A stretch of 35,022 bases of DNA from Daejeonella sp. Its GTDB lineage: Bacteria > Bacteroidota > Bacteroidia > Sphingobacteriales > Sphingobacteriaceae. Below the pieces are notes generated by a model. That model saw nothing but the letters and a program-made list of their open reading frames with translations. It made no database searches and had not been told where the DNA came from. Location: NCBI RefSeq assembly GCF_030695525.1, contig NZ_JAUYSS010000016.1, forward strand, positions 1-35,022, written 5' to 3'. This document shows, one piece after another, positions 1 through 7,360 of the stretch; within the stretch, counting starts at the first letter, position 1, and the number at the start of each line of letters is the position of its first letter. A program made the position numbers and the translations under genes.

Positions 1-168
1 TTTCCGCCTCAGCTGGTGCGGGCAGCATAGGCCAAGCCAAAGCATTAACTTTAATAGCATCAGGTGCAGCGGCGGCATTTTGCTACTTTTCTGCTGCAGG
101 AAAAGTAGAGAGAAAATTATGAGATTTGATTTTTAATCTTATGATTTCAATTTCCCCGGACACTAGTG
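1..168 (-). mobile_element. Partial copy A of the MITE-like repeat element
   Basis: On the minus strand the element begins at 168 with CACTAGTGTCCGG, followed by a short A+T-rich stretch, a hairpin (stems CTACTTTTC at 83-91 and GAAAAGTAG at 100-108) and the conserved core CCGCCGCTGCACCTGATGC..., ending GCACCAGCTGAGGCGGAAA at the window edge. End, hairpin and core come in the same order as in the complete element at 12685-13151. The other end lies outside the window. No protein-coding potential is seen. The outer flank (from 169) is a word-repeat array. Confidence 0.7.
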
Positions 169-449
169 GTTGACAATTGACAGTTGACAATTTGAATCAA
201 GACAAAAAATGCTGATTTCAAATCATCTCCAATCTGTCTTGGCTCCTGGTTCTTGGTTCCTTGATCAAAGAAATAGAACCAAGTATCAAGTATCAAGAAC
301 CAAGACTAAAGATGCTAATCTTAAGTTGACTCCAATCTGCCTTTGCTCCTTACTCTTTGTTCCTTGATCAAATAAAGTATCAATACAAATGACGATAATC
401 TCCAATTAACCGCAATCTGTCTTGGCTCTTGGTTCCTGGATCAAAACCT
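169..449. repeat. Degenerate word-repeat array downstream of the HAD gene
   Basis: No gene is seen here. It begins with TTGACAATTGACAGTTGACAA-type words. Three imperfect units of roughly 110 bp follow, each containing 'atctccaatctg(t/c)ctt(t/g)g' and 'ttggttcc(t)tgatcaaa', with embedded words such as AAGTATCAAGTATCAAGAACC. It lies directly behind the stop codon of the minus-strand phosphatase gene, so it would be its 3' transcribed region. Its function is unknown; transcript end formation or slippage-generated junk are both possible. Confidence 0.6.
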
Positions 450-1088
450 TTATTTGCTTAATATTCCGGAATCATACAAATAGCTTTCCAATGTCTCATC
501 TGCTGTGAGCAGGTGGGTGTTCAGTCCCAGCATATCAGCTGTTTTCAAGTGTTGCGGACTGTCGTCTATAAAAAGGGTTTCATCAGGATTGAGATTGTTT
601 TCACGCAATACGAATTCAAAGATCTCCCGATTGGGTTTCCGCATTTTCATTAAATGTGAATAATAATCCTTTTCAAAGAAAATTGCGTTAGATTCTAACT
701 GATGTTCTCTCTGCAGGTAATCCATGATCCAGTTATAATGGATCTCATTATTATTGCTGAGCAGGAAGGTTCTGTACTTTTCTTTTACTTTCAACAGAAG
801 ATCATGATTTGGCTCAGGCACCCCAATCAGCAAAGAATTCCATGCCTTATCAATTTCATCGTCGTTCAAACTTTGGATCCCGGTAACTTTACGTATGCCA
901 TCTCTGAATTCTGAAGAGGATATATAACCTTGTTCAAACTGATCAAACAGTGAATCATGACCTTTGTGAGAGAAGAAATGTTCTATGTTTTTAACTCCTA
1001 GCTCGGTGAAACTGTGTTGCGCCTTATTGAAGTCTATTGTGAAAATTACATTACCATAATCGAAAATTATATTTCTAATCTTATTCAT
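450..1088 (-). CDS. HAD-superfamily phosphatase, YihX-like
   Basis: A 212-residue cytosolic hydrolase of the haloacid dehalogenase superfamily. Motif I is FDYGNV with the nucleophile Asp at residue 10; the usual second Asp is Gly12, as in the YihX branch (DLGNV). Motif II is LLSNNN (Ser111), motif III is MRKPNREIF (Lys151) and motif IV is FIDDS (Asp175, Asp176). YihX of E. coli is a sugar-phosphate phosphatase acting on alpha-D-glucose 1-phosphate; the overall layout matches closely, but the substrate here is inferred. The length is typical. It is transcribed alone, divergent from the histidine kinase at 1173, with a word-repeat array behind its stop codon. Confidence 0.85.
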   Translation of the reverse strand: MNKIRNIIFDYGNVIFTIDFNKAQHSFTELGVKNIEHFFSHKGHDSLFDQFEQGYISSSEFRDGIRKVTGIQSLNDDEIDKAWNSLLIGVPEPNHDLLLKVKEKYRTFLLSNNNEIHYNWIMDYLQREHQLESNAIFFEKDYYSHLMKMRKPNREIFEFVLRENNLNPDETLFIDDSPQHLKTADMLGLNTHLLTADETLESYLYDSGILSK

Positions 1089-1115
1089 ATATTTAGTGAA
1101 GTATATTATAATTTT

Positions 1116-1140
1116 AACCTTTTAAAGCGAAGGTTTTTTT
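1116..1140. terminator. Terminator-like hairpin in the divergent leader
   Basis: AACCTT (1116-1121), an 8-nt loop, AAGGTT (1130-1135) and a run of T. It looks like a rho-independent terminator read on the plus strand, yet it lies between two divergent start codons and 33 bp before the kinase ATG. It could be an attenuator in the kinase leader, an end signal for transcription coming from upstream, or chance in A+T-rich DNA. Confidence 0.3.
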
Positions 1141-1172
1141 ATGTTTTTTTCTTGCCCGATCTGATCTGCTAA

Positions 1173-2936
1173 ATGACATTTGTTCCAAACATTTATTCAA
1201 TTATTCTGATTATCTGTGGCCTCATCACACTCTATATGTGTGTCAGGATATTTCGCAGATATGAGATAGTTGTCCGCTGGTTTGGATTTATGATGTTAGG
1301 CATTGCAATCTGGGCACTAAGTTATGGATTAGAACTTTCAAGTACCAGTCTTGAGCAGATGTTATTCTGGATCAATATAGAATATCTTGGAATAGCATTC
1401 ATTCCGGCATTCTGGTTGTTGTTTCTTTTAAAGTTTACCGGCAAAGATAAGTGGCTGAACCCAAGATATTTTTATGCTTTCATGCTGCTGCCTTTAATCA
1501 CGCTACTAATGGTGTGGACTAATAAGCATCACCTTCTCCATTATAAAAGTGTAAGCATTGATAATTCTGGACCTTTTCCTTTATTAAGTCTTGAAACCGG
1601 GCCATGGTACTTTGTTCATACTATTTATTTCTATACACTTTTAGTTTGGGGAGTAATTTTGCTTGTTAACAAATACAGGAAATCTGATCAGGTTTTTCGA
1701 AAGCAGAATCTAACCATCCTCATTGCAGTTTTCATTCCATGGGTTGCAAATGTACTCTACTTGTTTGGTTTCCGGCCAATGGGACATATTGATAGTACGC
1801 CTTTTGCATTTATTATTACGATGCTGTTTCTTAGTATCGGCCTTGTTCGCTTCAGATTATTGGATATCATCCCAATTGCACGTGAGAAAGTAATTGAAGC
1901 AATGAATGAAGGTTTGATCGTCACAGATAATCAGGACCGGGTGGTTGATTTGAATCAGGAAATCAGAAAAATTCTCTCCTTAGAAGAGAAAAAGGTCATT
2001 GGTAAAAGACTCGATTTAATCCTTCCAGAGCAAACTGAGCTCTTTGGATTGATTAAGGCCCGGAGAGCAGGACAATTACAATTTAAACTAATGAACTCAG
2101 AGCTTTTTCTGGAAGCCAGTCTTACTCCCTTGTTTGAGAATCAGAATGCATACAGTGGATTGATCATTTTGATCAGGGATATTACAGAACGAGTAGCAAT
2201 TGAAAATAAGGTACGCTTGCAATCTGAGCAGCTTTTAGGCATGAACAAGCTGAAAGACCGGCTTTTCTCGATTATTGCACATGATCTGAGGGGCCCGCTG
2301 ATTAATTTAAATGACATTATCAAAATGCTTAATGAGGGCATGATCACGGAGGAAGAGTTCAAATCATTTGTTCCCCAATTATCAAGGAACATAGGGTATA
2401 CCACTGGCTTACTTGAGAATCTTTTATTCTGGTCAAAAAGTCAGCTCCAGGGAGAGGTGGTAAAACCTGTTTATTTTAATTTGAAAGAAGTAAGCGTTAA
2501 TATACTTCATCTTTTTGAGAACACAATTCAGGAGAAAGATATCTTAATTGAAAACAAGATTCAATTGAGTTCAAAGGTATATGCGGATAAGGACATGATT
2601 CAGTTGCTTGTCAGAAATCTCATATCGAATGCTGTGAAATTCTCAAAGCGTGGCGGAAGTATTAGGCTATCAACCAGAACTGAGGGAAATAATACAATTC
2701 TTTGTGTTACAGATACCGGAGTTGGAATTTCTGAATCCGATCAGAAAAAATTATTTGAACAAGAGACCTTTACTACCCGGGGTACTGATAATGAGCAGGG
2801 TACAGGTCTTGGTCTACTTCTTTGCAAAGATTTTATTGAAAAGAATGGGGGCTCTATCTGGGTGGAAAGTGAATTAGGGAAGGGCAGTAAATTTTGTGTT
2901 CAAATCCCTAATGCACCTGAGGGCAATTCTTATTAG
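1173..2936 (+). CDS. 7TM-PAS sensor histidine kinase
   Basis: A 587-residue membrane sensor kinase. The N-terminal ~230 residues contain seven hydrophobic segments of the type called histidine kinase N-terminal 7TM region. A PAS domain follows (about 237-340, 'AMNEGLIVTDNQDRVVDLN'), then HisKA with H-box SIIAHDLRGP (phospho-accepting His370) and a HATPase domain with N-box LISNAVKFS, G1 DTGVGIS and G2 GTGLGL. It should autophosphorylate on His370 after sensing a membrane or cytosolic signal. No receiver domain and no response regulator gene is adjacent, so the partner is unknown. The kinase is a single-gene unit ending shortly before a weak hairpin at 2942. Confidence 0.9.
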   Translation: MTFVPNIYSIILIICGLITLYMCVRIFRRYEIVVRWFGFMMLGIAIWALSYGLELSSTSLEQMLFWINIEYLGIAFIPAFWLLFLLKFTGKDKWLNPRYFYAFMLLPLITLLMVWTNKHHLLHYKSVSIDNSGPFPLLSLETGPWYFVHTIYFYTLLVWGVILLVNKYRKSDQVFRKQNLTILIAVFIPWVANVLYLFGFRPMGHIDSTPFAFIITMLFLSIGLVRFRLLDIIPIAREKVIEAMNEGLIVTDNQDRVVDLNQEIRKILSLEEKKVIGKRLDLILPEQTELFGLIKARRAGQLQFKLMNSELFLEASLTPLFENQNAYSGLIILIRDITERVAIENKVRLQSEQLLGMNKLKDRLFSIIAHDLRGPLINLNDIIKMLNEGMITEEEFKSFVPQLSRNIGYTTGLLENLLFWSKSQLQGEVVKPVYFNLKEVSVNILHLFENTIQEKDILIENKIQLSSKVYADKDMIQLLVRNLISNAVKFSKRGGSIRLSTRTEGNNTILCVTDTGVGISESDQKKLFEQETFTTRGTDNEQGTGLGLLLCKDFIEKNGGSIWVESELGKGSKFCVQIPNAPEGNSY

Positions 2937-2941
2937 AAAGG

Positions 2942-2961
2942 TAAACCTATGTTCAGGTTTA
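2942..2961 (+). terminator. Weak hairpin behind the kinase gene
   Basis: TAAACCT, 6-nt loop, AGGTTTA, followed by ATTCGATTT. The 7-bp stem is only 5 bp past the stop codon but lacks a strong T-run, so it is a possible weak terminator. Confidence 0.3.
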
Positions 2962-3311
2962 TTCGATTTCCAGTGTATTCTTTGTACCTCTTTCCTTCGA
3001 TAGTAATTGATATAAAGCTTCGTTGATTTAAGCTCTCATTAGAGCTTATTTTAATTTCATATTGTCTCAATTTGTCTCAATTTTGTCTCGCTAATTGAAA
3101 TAATAAGGATGTTTACAGTTAAAATTGATGATGGTTAAGGCAACAGTAATCGCAGTAAATTTCATTTCTGTATCCAGAATTCTACTGATAAAATCCCTTA
3201 TATATTACGAATAGTGATCAAAATCCAATATTTCCTAAATTCTATTTTAGAATCCCAAAGCATTTCCGTAAAATTGCAACCTCAAATCATTCCCGCACTT
3301 GCGGGATATGA
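2962..3311. other. Intergenic region without a gene
   Basis: About 350 bp of A+T-rich DNA between the histidine kinase and the tRNA. The only structure noticed is three closely spaced copies of TTGTCTC(AATT) near 3063-3093. The tRNA promoter should lie in its last part, but no convincing TTTG/TAnnTTTG pair was identified. No ORF has recognisable protein features. Confidence 0.5.
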
Positions 3312-3385
3312 GCGCCCATAGCTCAGTTGGTTAGAGTAGAAGACTCATAATCTTTTGGTCCCTGGTTCGAGCCCAGGTGGGCGCA
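3312..3385 (+). tRNA. tRNA with anticodon CAT (elongator Met or Ile2)
   Basis: A full cloverleaf folds by eye: acceptor GCGCCCA/TGGGCGC, D-stem GCTC/GAGT, anticodon stem GAAGA/TCTTT with loop CTCATAA (anticodon CAT at 3346-3348), T-stem CCTGG/CCAGG with loop TTCGAGC, and discriminator A at 3385. CCA is not encoded. The G1-C72 pair argues against initiator tRNA. The variable region TTGGTC and the GACTCATAATC core resemble E. coli tRNA-Ile2 (CAU read as lysidine-AU) as well as elongator Met, so the charged amino acid is left open. Confidence 0.9.
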
Positions 3386-3394
3386 CAAAAATTG

Positions 3395-3427
3395 AAACCT
3401 CAGAGTGATCTGGGGTTTTGTTATTTT
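3395..3427 (+). terminator. Rho-independent terminator of the tRNA
   Basis: AAACCTCAG (3395-3403), a 6-nt loop and CTGGGGTTT (3410-3418) form a 9-bp stem with one T-G wobble, followed by a T-rich tail. It begins 10 bp after the tRNA 3' end. Confidence 0.75.
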
Positions 3428-3618
3428 ATGCCTTTTTGAGTATTCTAAGCTAGTTTTTTAACCAATTTTGTACGGGGATTTTCAAAAACTTCATTGAAGC
3501 AGCCGGGTTTATAATTCTGTTAATTTAGGAATATTTGGGTTTCATTTGACTCATTAGCTGACTCATTTGACTAACCCGGGAATTGTCTGGGCCGTATTAA
3601 ATAAGCTATTTACGCCCG

Positions 3619-4395
3619 TTGGTTGGTTTACTATATTTTTTCATCAAGCTGTCCAACGTACCTCGTGTTAAATACTTATTTAGGACTTTACTTAAGATTT
3701 TATTTCTCAGGACTAGTGGTAAACGCAGGTTTGTTCAGCATCGTAAGATCGCTGCGACCTATCCGATGGAATACCTTTGTCTGGACATTAAATACATCTA
3801 TGTACATGCTGATAGGCGCAATTACTATCTGCTAACCATACTGGATGTATTCTCCCGCAGAACGGTAGATCAGATCTTCCAGAAAAGTATTCGCCAGATG
3901 GATGTAATTAACGCTTTCAGAAGAATACAGCAGCTATACGGTATCAAAGGAGTCACCATCAGGAATGATAACGGATCACAGTTTATCGCCAATAGTGTCA
4001 AGCAGTATCTACGAGCCGCAGAAGCTAATCAGGAGTTCACTCATGTAGCTACACCGGAAGAAAACTCCTACATCGAGGCCTTTCACAGCATCGTTCAGCG
4101 AGAGGTAGTGGACCGCTACGAGTTCGATAGCTTTTACCATGCAAAGCATATCCTGGCAGCGCACAGATCCTGGTATGACAACCGCAGAAATCACCGCATG
4201 ATCGGAATGATCCCAAAAGAAAAATGGGAGCAAAACATTCATATCACCGAAGCGAAACAGAGGCAGTTCAGTGAGCAACCAAAAGCGCCACTAAATGAAA
4301 CCAAAAATAACGAGCAAACTGAATATATGATTGAACAAATTCAGCTAACTTCGAACGAATATTACACAACTAATTCACAAATATTGTCCAACTAA
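3619..4395 (+). pseudogene. 5'-truncated IS3-family transposase (OrfB remnant)
   Basis: The open frame encodes the C-terminal integrase core of an IS3-family OrfB: first Asp in CLDIKYIYVH, second Asp in RNDNGSQF, and Glu in ENSYIEAFHS, ending with the typical YNRRNHRMIGMIPKEKW-like tail. The homologous part begins around the residues SGKRRFVQHRK (about nt 3709). The preceding 30 residues look like unrelated read-through, and OrfA plus the N-terminal helix-turn-helix half of OrfB are missing. The right inverted repeat follows directly at 4397-4410. It is a decayed copy unlikely to transpose by itself, though the catalytic triad is intact. It lies about 230 bp from the tRNA. Confidence 0.8.
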
Positions 4396-4396
4396 T

Positions 4397-4527
4397 AAGG
4401 GGTCGGTACAAACACTGTAGAAGACAACGTGCTATTGCTGCAGCAGCTAAAACAAGGATTTACAGAATAATGGAGACAAAATGGAATTAGATAAAAACAT
4501 ATACCTGAAAAGTTAAAAGTCGGTACA
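4397..4527 (+). mobile_element. IS3-type right end plus a second, older right-end copy
   Basis: AAGGGGTCGGTACA at 4397-4410 directly follows the transposase stop codon and ends in CA, as expected for an IS3 right inverted repeat. A second, similar motif, AAAAGTCGGTACA, occurs at 4515-4527 in the same orientation. The ~100 bp between them may be the 3' scrap of another related IS, though no protein homology was certain. No matching left end (TGTACCGACC...) was found upstream. Confidence 0.45.
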
Positions 4528-4663
4528 TATAAATAGTCAAAAAATAGTTATTACTTAATTGAGTAACTGAAGACTAATTTTCTTTATAAGTCGTTTATTC
4601 ATAGCTACTTACATAATTCGGTTTAGGCTCTTTAGGTCACAACCGATTTCCGCTGGAATCTCC

Positions 4664-5779
4664 TCATCCCCTCTTATCAAAACCCAAATATCCCCTGATA
4701 GCATCCTTAAGCCTGCTGCCCTCAGGGCCGAGTTTGGGATAGATCTCAGCCATCCGTTTGATCATATTTGTAATCCGGTAACCAAATGATTCTGGTATCT
4801 TTCCTTTTTTTCCTTCTTCTTCCAGTAAATCCCAGATCTCGTCAAAATGCTCGTCGGAGACATGTTCATATAAAAAGTCCATCAGTATATCCGAATTATT
4901 CTCACGGTCATAGGGAACGAATTTAATCTGTAGGTCGAGATGCGCTGCCTTACCCGTTCGCGCCAAGGCTTCAGAAAATATCAGGTCGATTTCTTCTGAA
5001 TATAATCGGAGACCTTCAAGGCTGGGCGAGGGCCCGAACCGTCGTTCCAGGTTTAATATAAAATTGAGCATAATCTCGTATACCGAAAGGATGACTTTTC
5101 TGATCGTTCTACCCGTTTTTTTTCGGCTTACACCAATTATTCTTATATCCGGGTCAAAAGCTTCTCTGAGAAAGTTGCGAATTAAAGGACTCATATGGTT
5201 AGCCGGGTCGGATGCAGATCCATCGTTGAGTAGAAAATTCTCGTAAAAGCCGGATACCGGTTCACATAGAAAAATCAGTCGGCCTTTTTCATCTTCCGGA
5301 TCCAGCAATTCGAAAGGTACCGGAAATTCTATGAATTTTTCATTTCCGCTTTCAAAATTCACTAAGTATTCATGCGGGTAGATACGGTAGTCGGCAAAAC
5401 CGGGATTTTCAAGGTAACCTACCAGTTCGCTATGTGACCATTCTAATAAATTTCTGCAGTTGATATTTTTCGCAAATGCTTTTACTCGGCTAAGCGCATC
5501 GTACAAGCCGATGGTATTGTAAAGAAGGTCATGTTTTAGATTAACTATCGATTCTGGCAGGGGATTTCTCGTAGTGGGGATGGTTTCATCTTCATCAATC
5601 CGGAGTTCAAGTATTCTGATAAGCCTTACTACCTCGTCATAGCCTGGTATTCTTACGCCCTTCTCCAGCCTGTCGTATGCCGAACGCGACATGTTTAATT
5701 TCTCTCCCATTTGTTTTTGGGTCAGCCCCTCAAGCATACGGTAATGCAGGAGCGCATTTGCGAGGTTAAATTTCTCCAT
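4664..5779 (-). CDS. XRE regulator with AbiTii-like domain
   Basis: 371 residues. Residues 6-60 form a Cro/C1-type helix-turn-helix (LTQKQMGEKLNMSRSAYDRLEKG). Residues about 76-145 (LYDALSRVKAFAKN, LLEWSHSELVGY, FADYRIYP) match the layout of the AbiTii domain of abortive-infection/toxin-antitoxin proteins: an amphipathic helix, then W..SEL.GY, then a YR.(Y/I)P strand. The remaining ~225 acidic residues are not recognised. It is probably cytosolic. It is divergent from the excisionase-like gene at 5960, in a patch with IS3 debris beside a tRNA. A role in phage defence is inferred from the domain resemblance only; a plain regulator is the alternative. Upstream, TATATTTA near 5820 (minus strand) could be a -7 box. 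Confidence 0.65.
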   Translation of the reverse strand: MEKFNLANALLHYRMLEGLTQKQMGEKLNMSRSAYDRLEKGVRIPGYDEVVRLIRILELRIDEDETIPTTRNPLPESIVNLKHDLLYNTIGLYDALSRVKAFAKNINCRNLLEWSHSELVGYLENPGFADYRIYPHEYLVNFESGNEKFIEFPVPFELLDPEDEKGRLIFLCEPVSGFYENFLLNDGSASDPANHMSPLIRNFLREAFDPDIRIIGVSRKKTGRTIRKVILSVYEIMLNFILNLERRFGPSPSLEGLRLYSEEIDLIFSEALARTGKAAHLDLQIKFVPYDRENNSDILMDFLYEHVSDEHFDEIWDLLEEEGKKGKIPESFGYRITNMIKRMAEIYPKLGPEGSRLKDAIRGYLGFDKRG

Positions 5780-5935
5780 TGGTAGACGGCTGAATATTTA
5801 ACAAACTGAGAGCTATAGTAAATATAAGGACTGGCTGCGACAAATAAAACACGAAATGGCATTGGGCTTGCTCTGCTTTTGCGATGCGCATAAATCGGGC
5901 AGGCTTTCTTCTTCATTCGCAGAATCTAGCCTCAA

Positions 5936-5959
5936 CTTTGTTTTGTTAAACTAACAAAG
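5936..5959. promoter_or_regulatory. Inverted repeat, possible operator
   Basis: CTTTGTT (5936-5942) and AACAAAG (5953-5959) form a perfect 7-bp inverted repeat with a 10-bp spacer, ending exactly at the start codon of the excisionase-like gene. Lying between divergent genes for two DNA-binding proteins, it is a plausible binding site for either one. Confidence 0.4.
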
Positions 5960-6265
5960 GTGGCCGACAAGATTAACCTATCCGAAATCCGCGAGCTTCT
6001 CTTAAAGCTCCAGCTCCTTCTTGACAAATATGAGTCAGGAATTCCGGCTGCTGAAACGATTTCCCATGTGGAACTCCCCTTATTACCTGATGAAGATATA
6101 TCTGACTGGTGGGATGATTCAGATCTGAAAATTAAACTCAAAATAAGTACCAGTACCCTGCGCCGCCGCCGCAAGGATGGCACCCTCAAACCCTTTTGTT
6201 TTGGCCGCCGCTACTATTACTTAAAGCAGGATATATTAAAAATCAGGCATCGCTTCATGAAATAG
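5960..6265 (+). CDS. Excisionase-like helix-turn-helix protein
   Basis: 101 residues with a GTG start. No internal ATG is available before the conserved part. The C-terminal half (about 55-98: KIKLKISTSTLRRRRKDG, then a YYYLKQDI strand) has the winged-helix layout of MerR-like/HTH_17 excisionase proteins common on Bacteroidota mobile elements. The first 50 residues contain a leucine-rich helix. Such proteins bind DNA as recombination directionality factors or as regulators. No integrase is present in the window, so this may be a leftover of a lost integrative element or a chromosomal regulator. It is divergent from the XRE/AbiTii-like gene 180 bp away. Confidence 0.7.
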   Translation: MADKINLSEIRELLLKLQLLLDKYESGIPAAETISHVELPLLPDEDISDWWDDSDLKIKLKISTSTLRRRRKDGTLKPFCFGRRYYYLKQDILKIRHRFMK

Positions 6266-6480
6266 TAGCTATCTGTTCTATTGAGCTGCAAGGTATTTCT
6301 ACTACTAATAGACTATGGCAAAGCTGCAATATTTATCACTCACCATGATTTTATCACCCTCTGATGCTACCTTGTAACCCTATCTTTATTAGCTGTTATG
6401 TTTAATATATTGCCATGACCCTGGTAGTCGCATGTTTATAGATGGTTTATTTTAATCATTGATTATTGATCAATAAATCG

Positions 6481-6760
6481 ACATTTGTCCCGCTCATGCC
6501 GCGGGAATGGCACCTACTTTTTGCTGTAGGTCAAAAAGTAGGCAAAAACCCCACCGCTGCGCCTGATGCTTCGGAAGTCAGTGATTTGGCCTGGTTTGTC
6601 TCTCCCGCACCAGCCAAGGCGGAAAAAAAGGTGAACGGAGATTTACTGCGTGGGCTTAAGAAACGTACCTATCGGACCTTAACGAGAGATACCGGCCTAA
6701 GGCCGGGGGAGCAAACGAACAAGCGAACAATTTTAGTCAGCAAGCTTAATCATTAATGAC
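6481..6760 (+). repeat. Copy B of the dispersed hairpin/GC-core repeat
   Basis: A perfect 11-bp stem (CCTACTTTTTG 6513-6523, CAAAAAGTAGG 6532-6542) is followed by the core CCGCTGCGCCTGATGC...CCGCACCAGCCAAGGCGGAAA and GAACGGAGATTT (about 6553-6650). The core aligns with copies at 1-80 (reverse), 12867-12972 and 33211-33317 (reverse). The CACTAGTGTCCGG ends are not recognisable here, so the copy is older or truncated. An open frame at 6466-6756 runs through the repeat and is not regarded as a gene. Confidence 0.65.
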
Positions 6761-7025
6761 CCCGGATTTACGGTAGGTACGATGGGTAACAAACTTTCAT
6801 AGATTTTCTGTCATTGCAGGTTGCAGAGATCGCCATCCTGAGATTTGGCAGGAAAGGCGCGTTTTATCCTTTGTAGTGTCCATTCATCCCATCACAACCT
6901 TTAAGCAATCCGGAGAAGTGTTGCAGATTCATTCATCTCTTGCATTGACTTACACACGGCTTGGATTGCACCCACAGGATAAAGCGTGGATTTACAACAA
7001 ATATCAGGAAGGCGCGGCTCTTTTG
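6761..7025. other. Intergenic region without a convincing gene
   Basis: Contains an imperfect inverted pair around 6860 (GCGCGTTTTATCC) and 6980 (GGATAAAGCG). An open frame at 6876-7103 exists, but its product has no recognisable domain and ends inside a repeat hairpin, so it is treated as spurious. Confidence 0.4.
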
Positions 7026-7055
7026 CTTACTTTTCCAGCTGCAGGGAAAAGTAAG
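7026..7055. repeat. Hairpin fragment (copy E) of the dispersed repeat
   Basis: CTTACTTTTCC (7026-7036), loop AGCTGCAG, GGAAAAGTAAG (7045-7055): a perfect 11-bp stem with the same TTTTCC..CTGCAG..GGAAAA plan as the hairpins of copies A and C. It is followed by a short C-rich stub and not by the full core. Confidence 0.5.
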
Positions 7056-7192
7056 TGCCCCCTCCGCCGGCAAGAGGCGTACGAAACAATATTTAATATT
7101 TGATATTTGTTGTTAAGAAGATACTGAAAAGAAAATAGATCATCATTTTTAGCTCAATATCCCTTGCCTGAAAGGGTCGTATTAAGGTACAG

Positions 7193-7233
7193 ACTTAACC
7201 CTGCCTTAGCCCTGCCTTAACCCTGCCTTAACC
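7193..7233. repeat. 11-bp tandem repeat
   Basis: About three and a half units of CCTTAACCCTG-type sequence (one unit reads CCTTAGCCCTG). The 11-bp period is close to one helical turn. The stretch lies about 200 bp upstream of the gene at 7432. Confidence 0.6.
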
Positions 7234-7300
7234 TCCGTAATTCCCCCAAAAAACCATCCATTCTTTTATCCCTGCCACCAACTTATTGGGATGCAAACGG

Positions 7301-7334
7301 TCAAATGCAGTCAGATCTGTTCAAATGCGGTCAG
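7301..7334 (+). promoter_or_regulatory. Paired direct repeats upstream of a promoter
   Basis: TCAAATGCAGTCAG (7301-7314) and TCAAATGCGGTCAG (7321-7334) differ at one base and are spaced exactly 20 bp apart. They lie just upstream of the -7 box at 7361, the place expected for an activator or repressor binding to one face of the helix. Confidence 0.4.
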
Positions 7335-7360
7335 AATAATGTACCCAACAAATCCTGCTC

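Noticed and set aside
169-449. CRISPR-like array
   Set aside because: Units are degenerate, of uneven length, with no constant repeat alternating with unique spacers, and no cas genes are in the window.
3312-3385. Attachment site of an integrated island at the tRNA 3' end
   Set aside because: No second copy of the tRNA 3' end (CCCAGGTGGGCGCA) was found downstream and no integrase gene is present in the window.
3460-3480. Possible IS3 left end (TGTACGGGGATTTTC)
   Set aside because: It does not match the inverse of the right end (TGTACCGACCCCTT) well enough and does not begin a coding frame of OrfA.
6466-6756. 96-codon open frame
   Set aside because: It runs through the hairpin and GC core of repeat copy B; the translation consists of repeat-derived residues and differs in frame from other copies.
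6876-7103. 75-codon open frame with GTG start
   Set aside because: No recognisable domain, and the 3' part is the repeat hairpin at 7026-7055.
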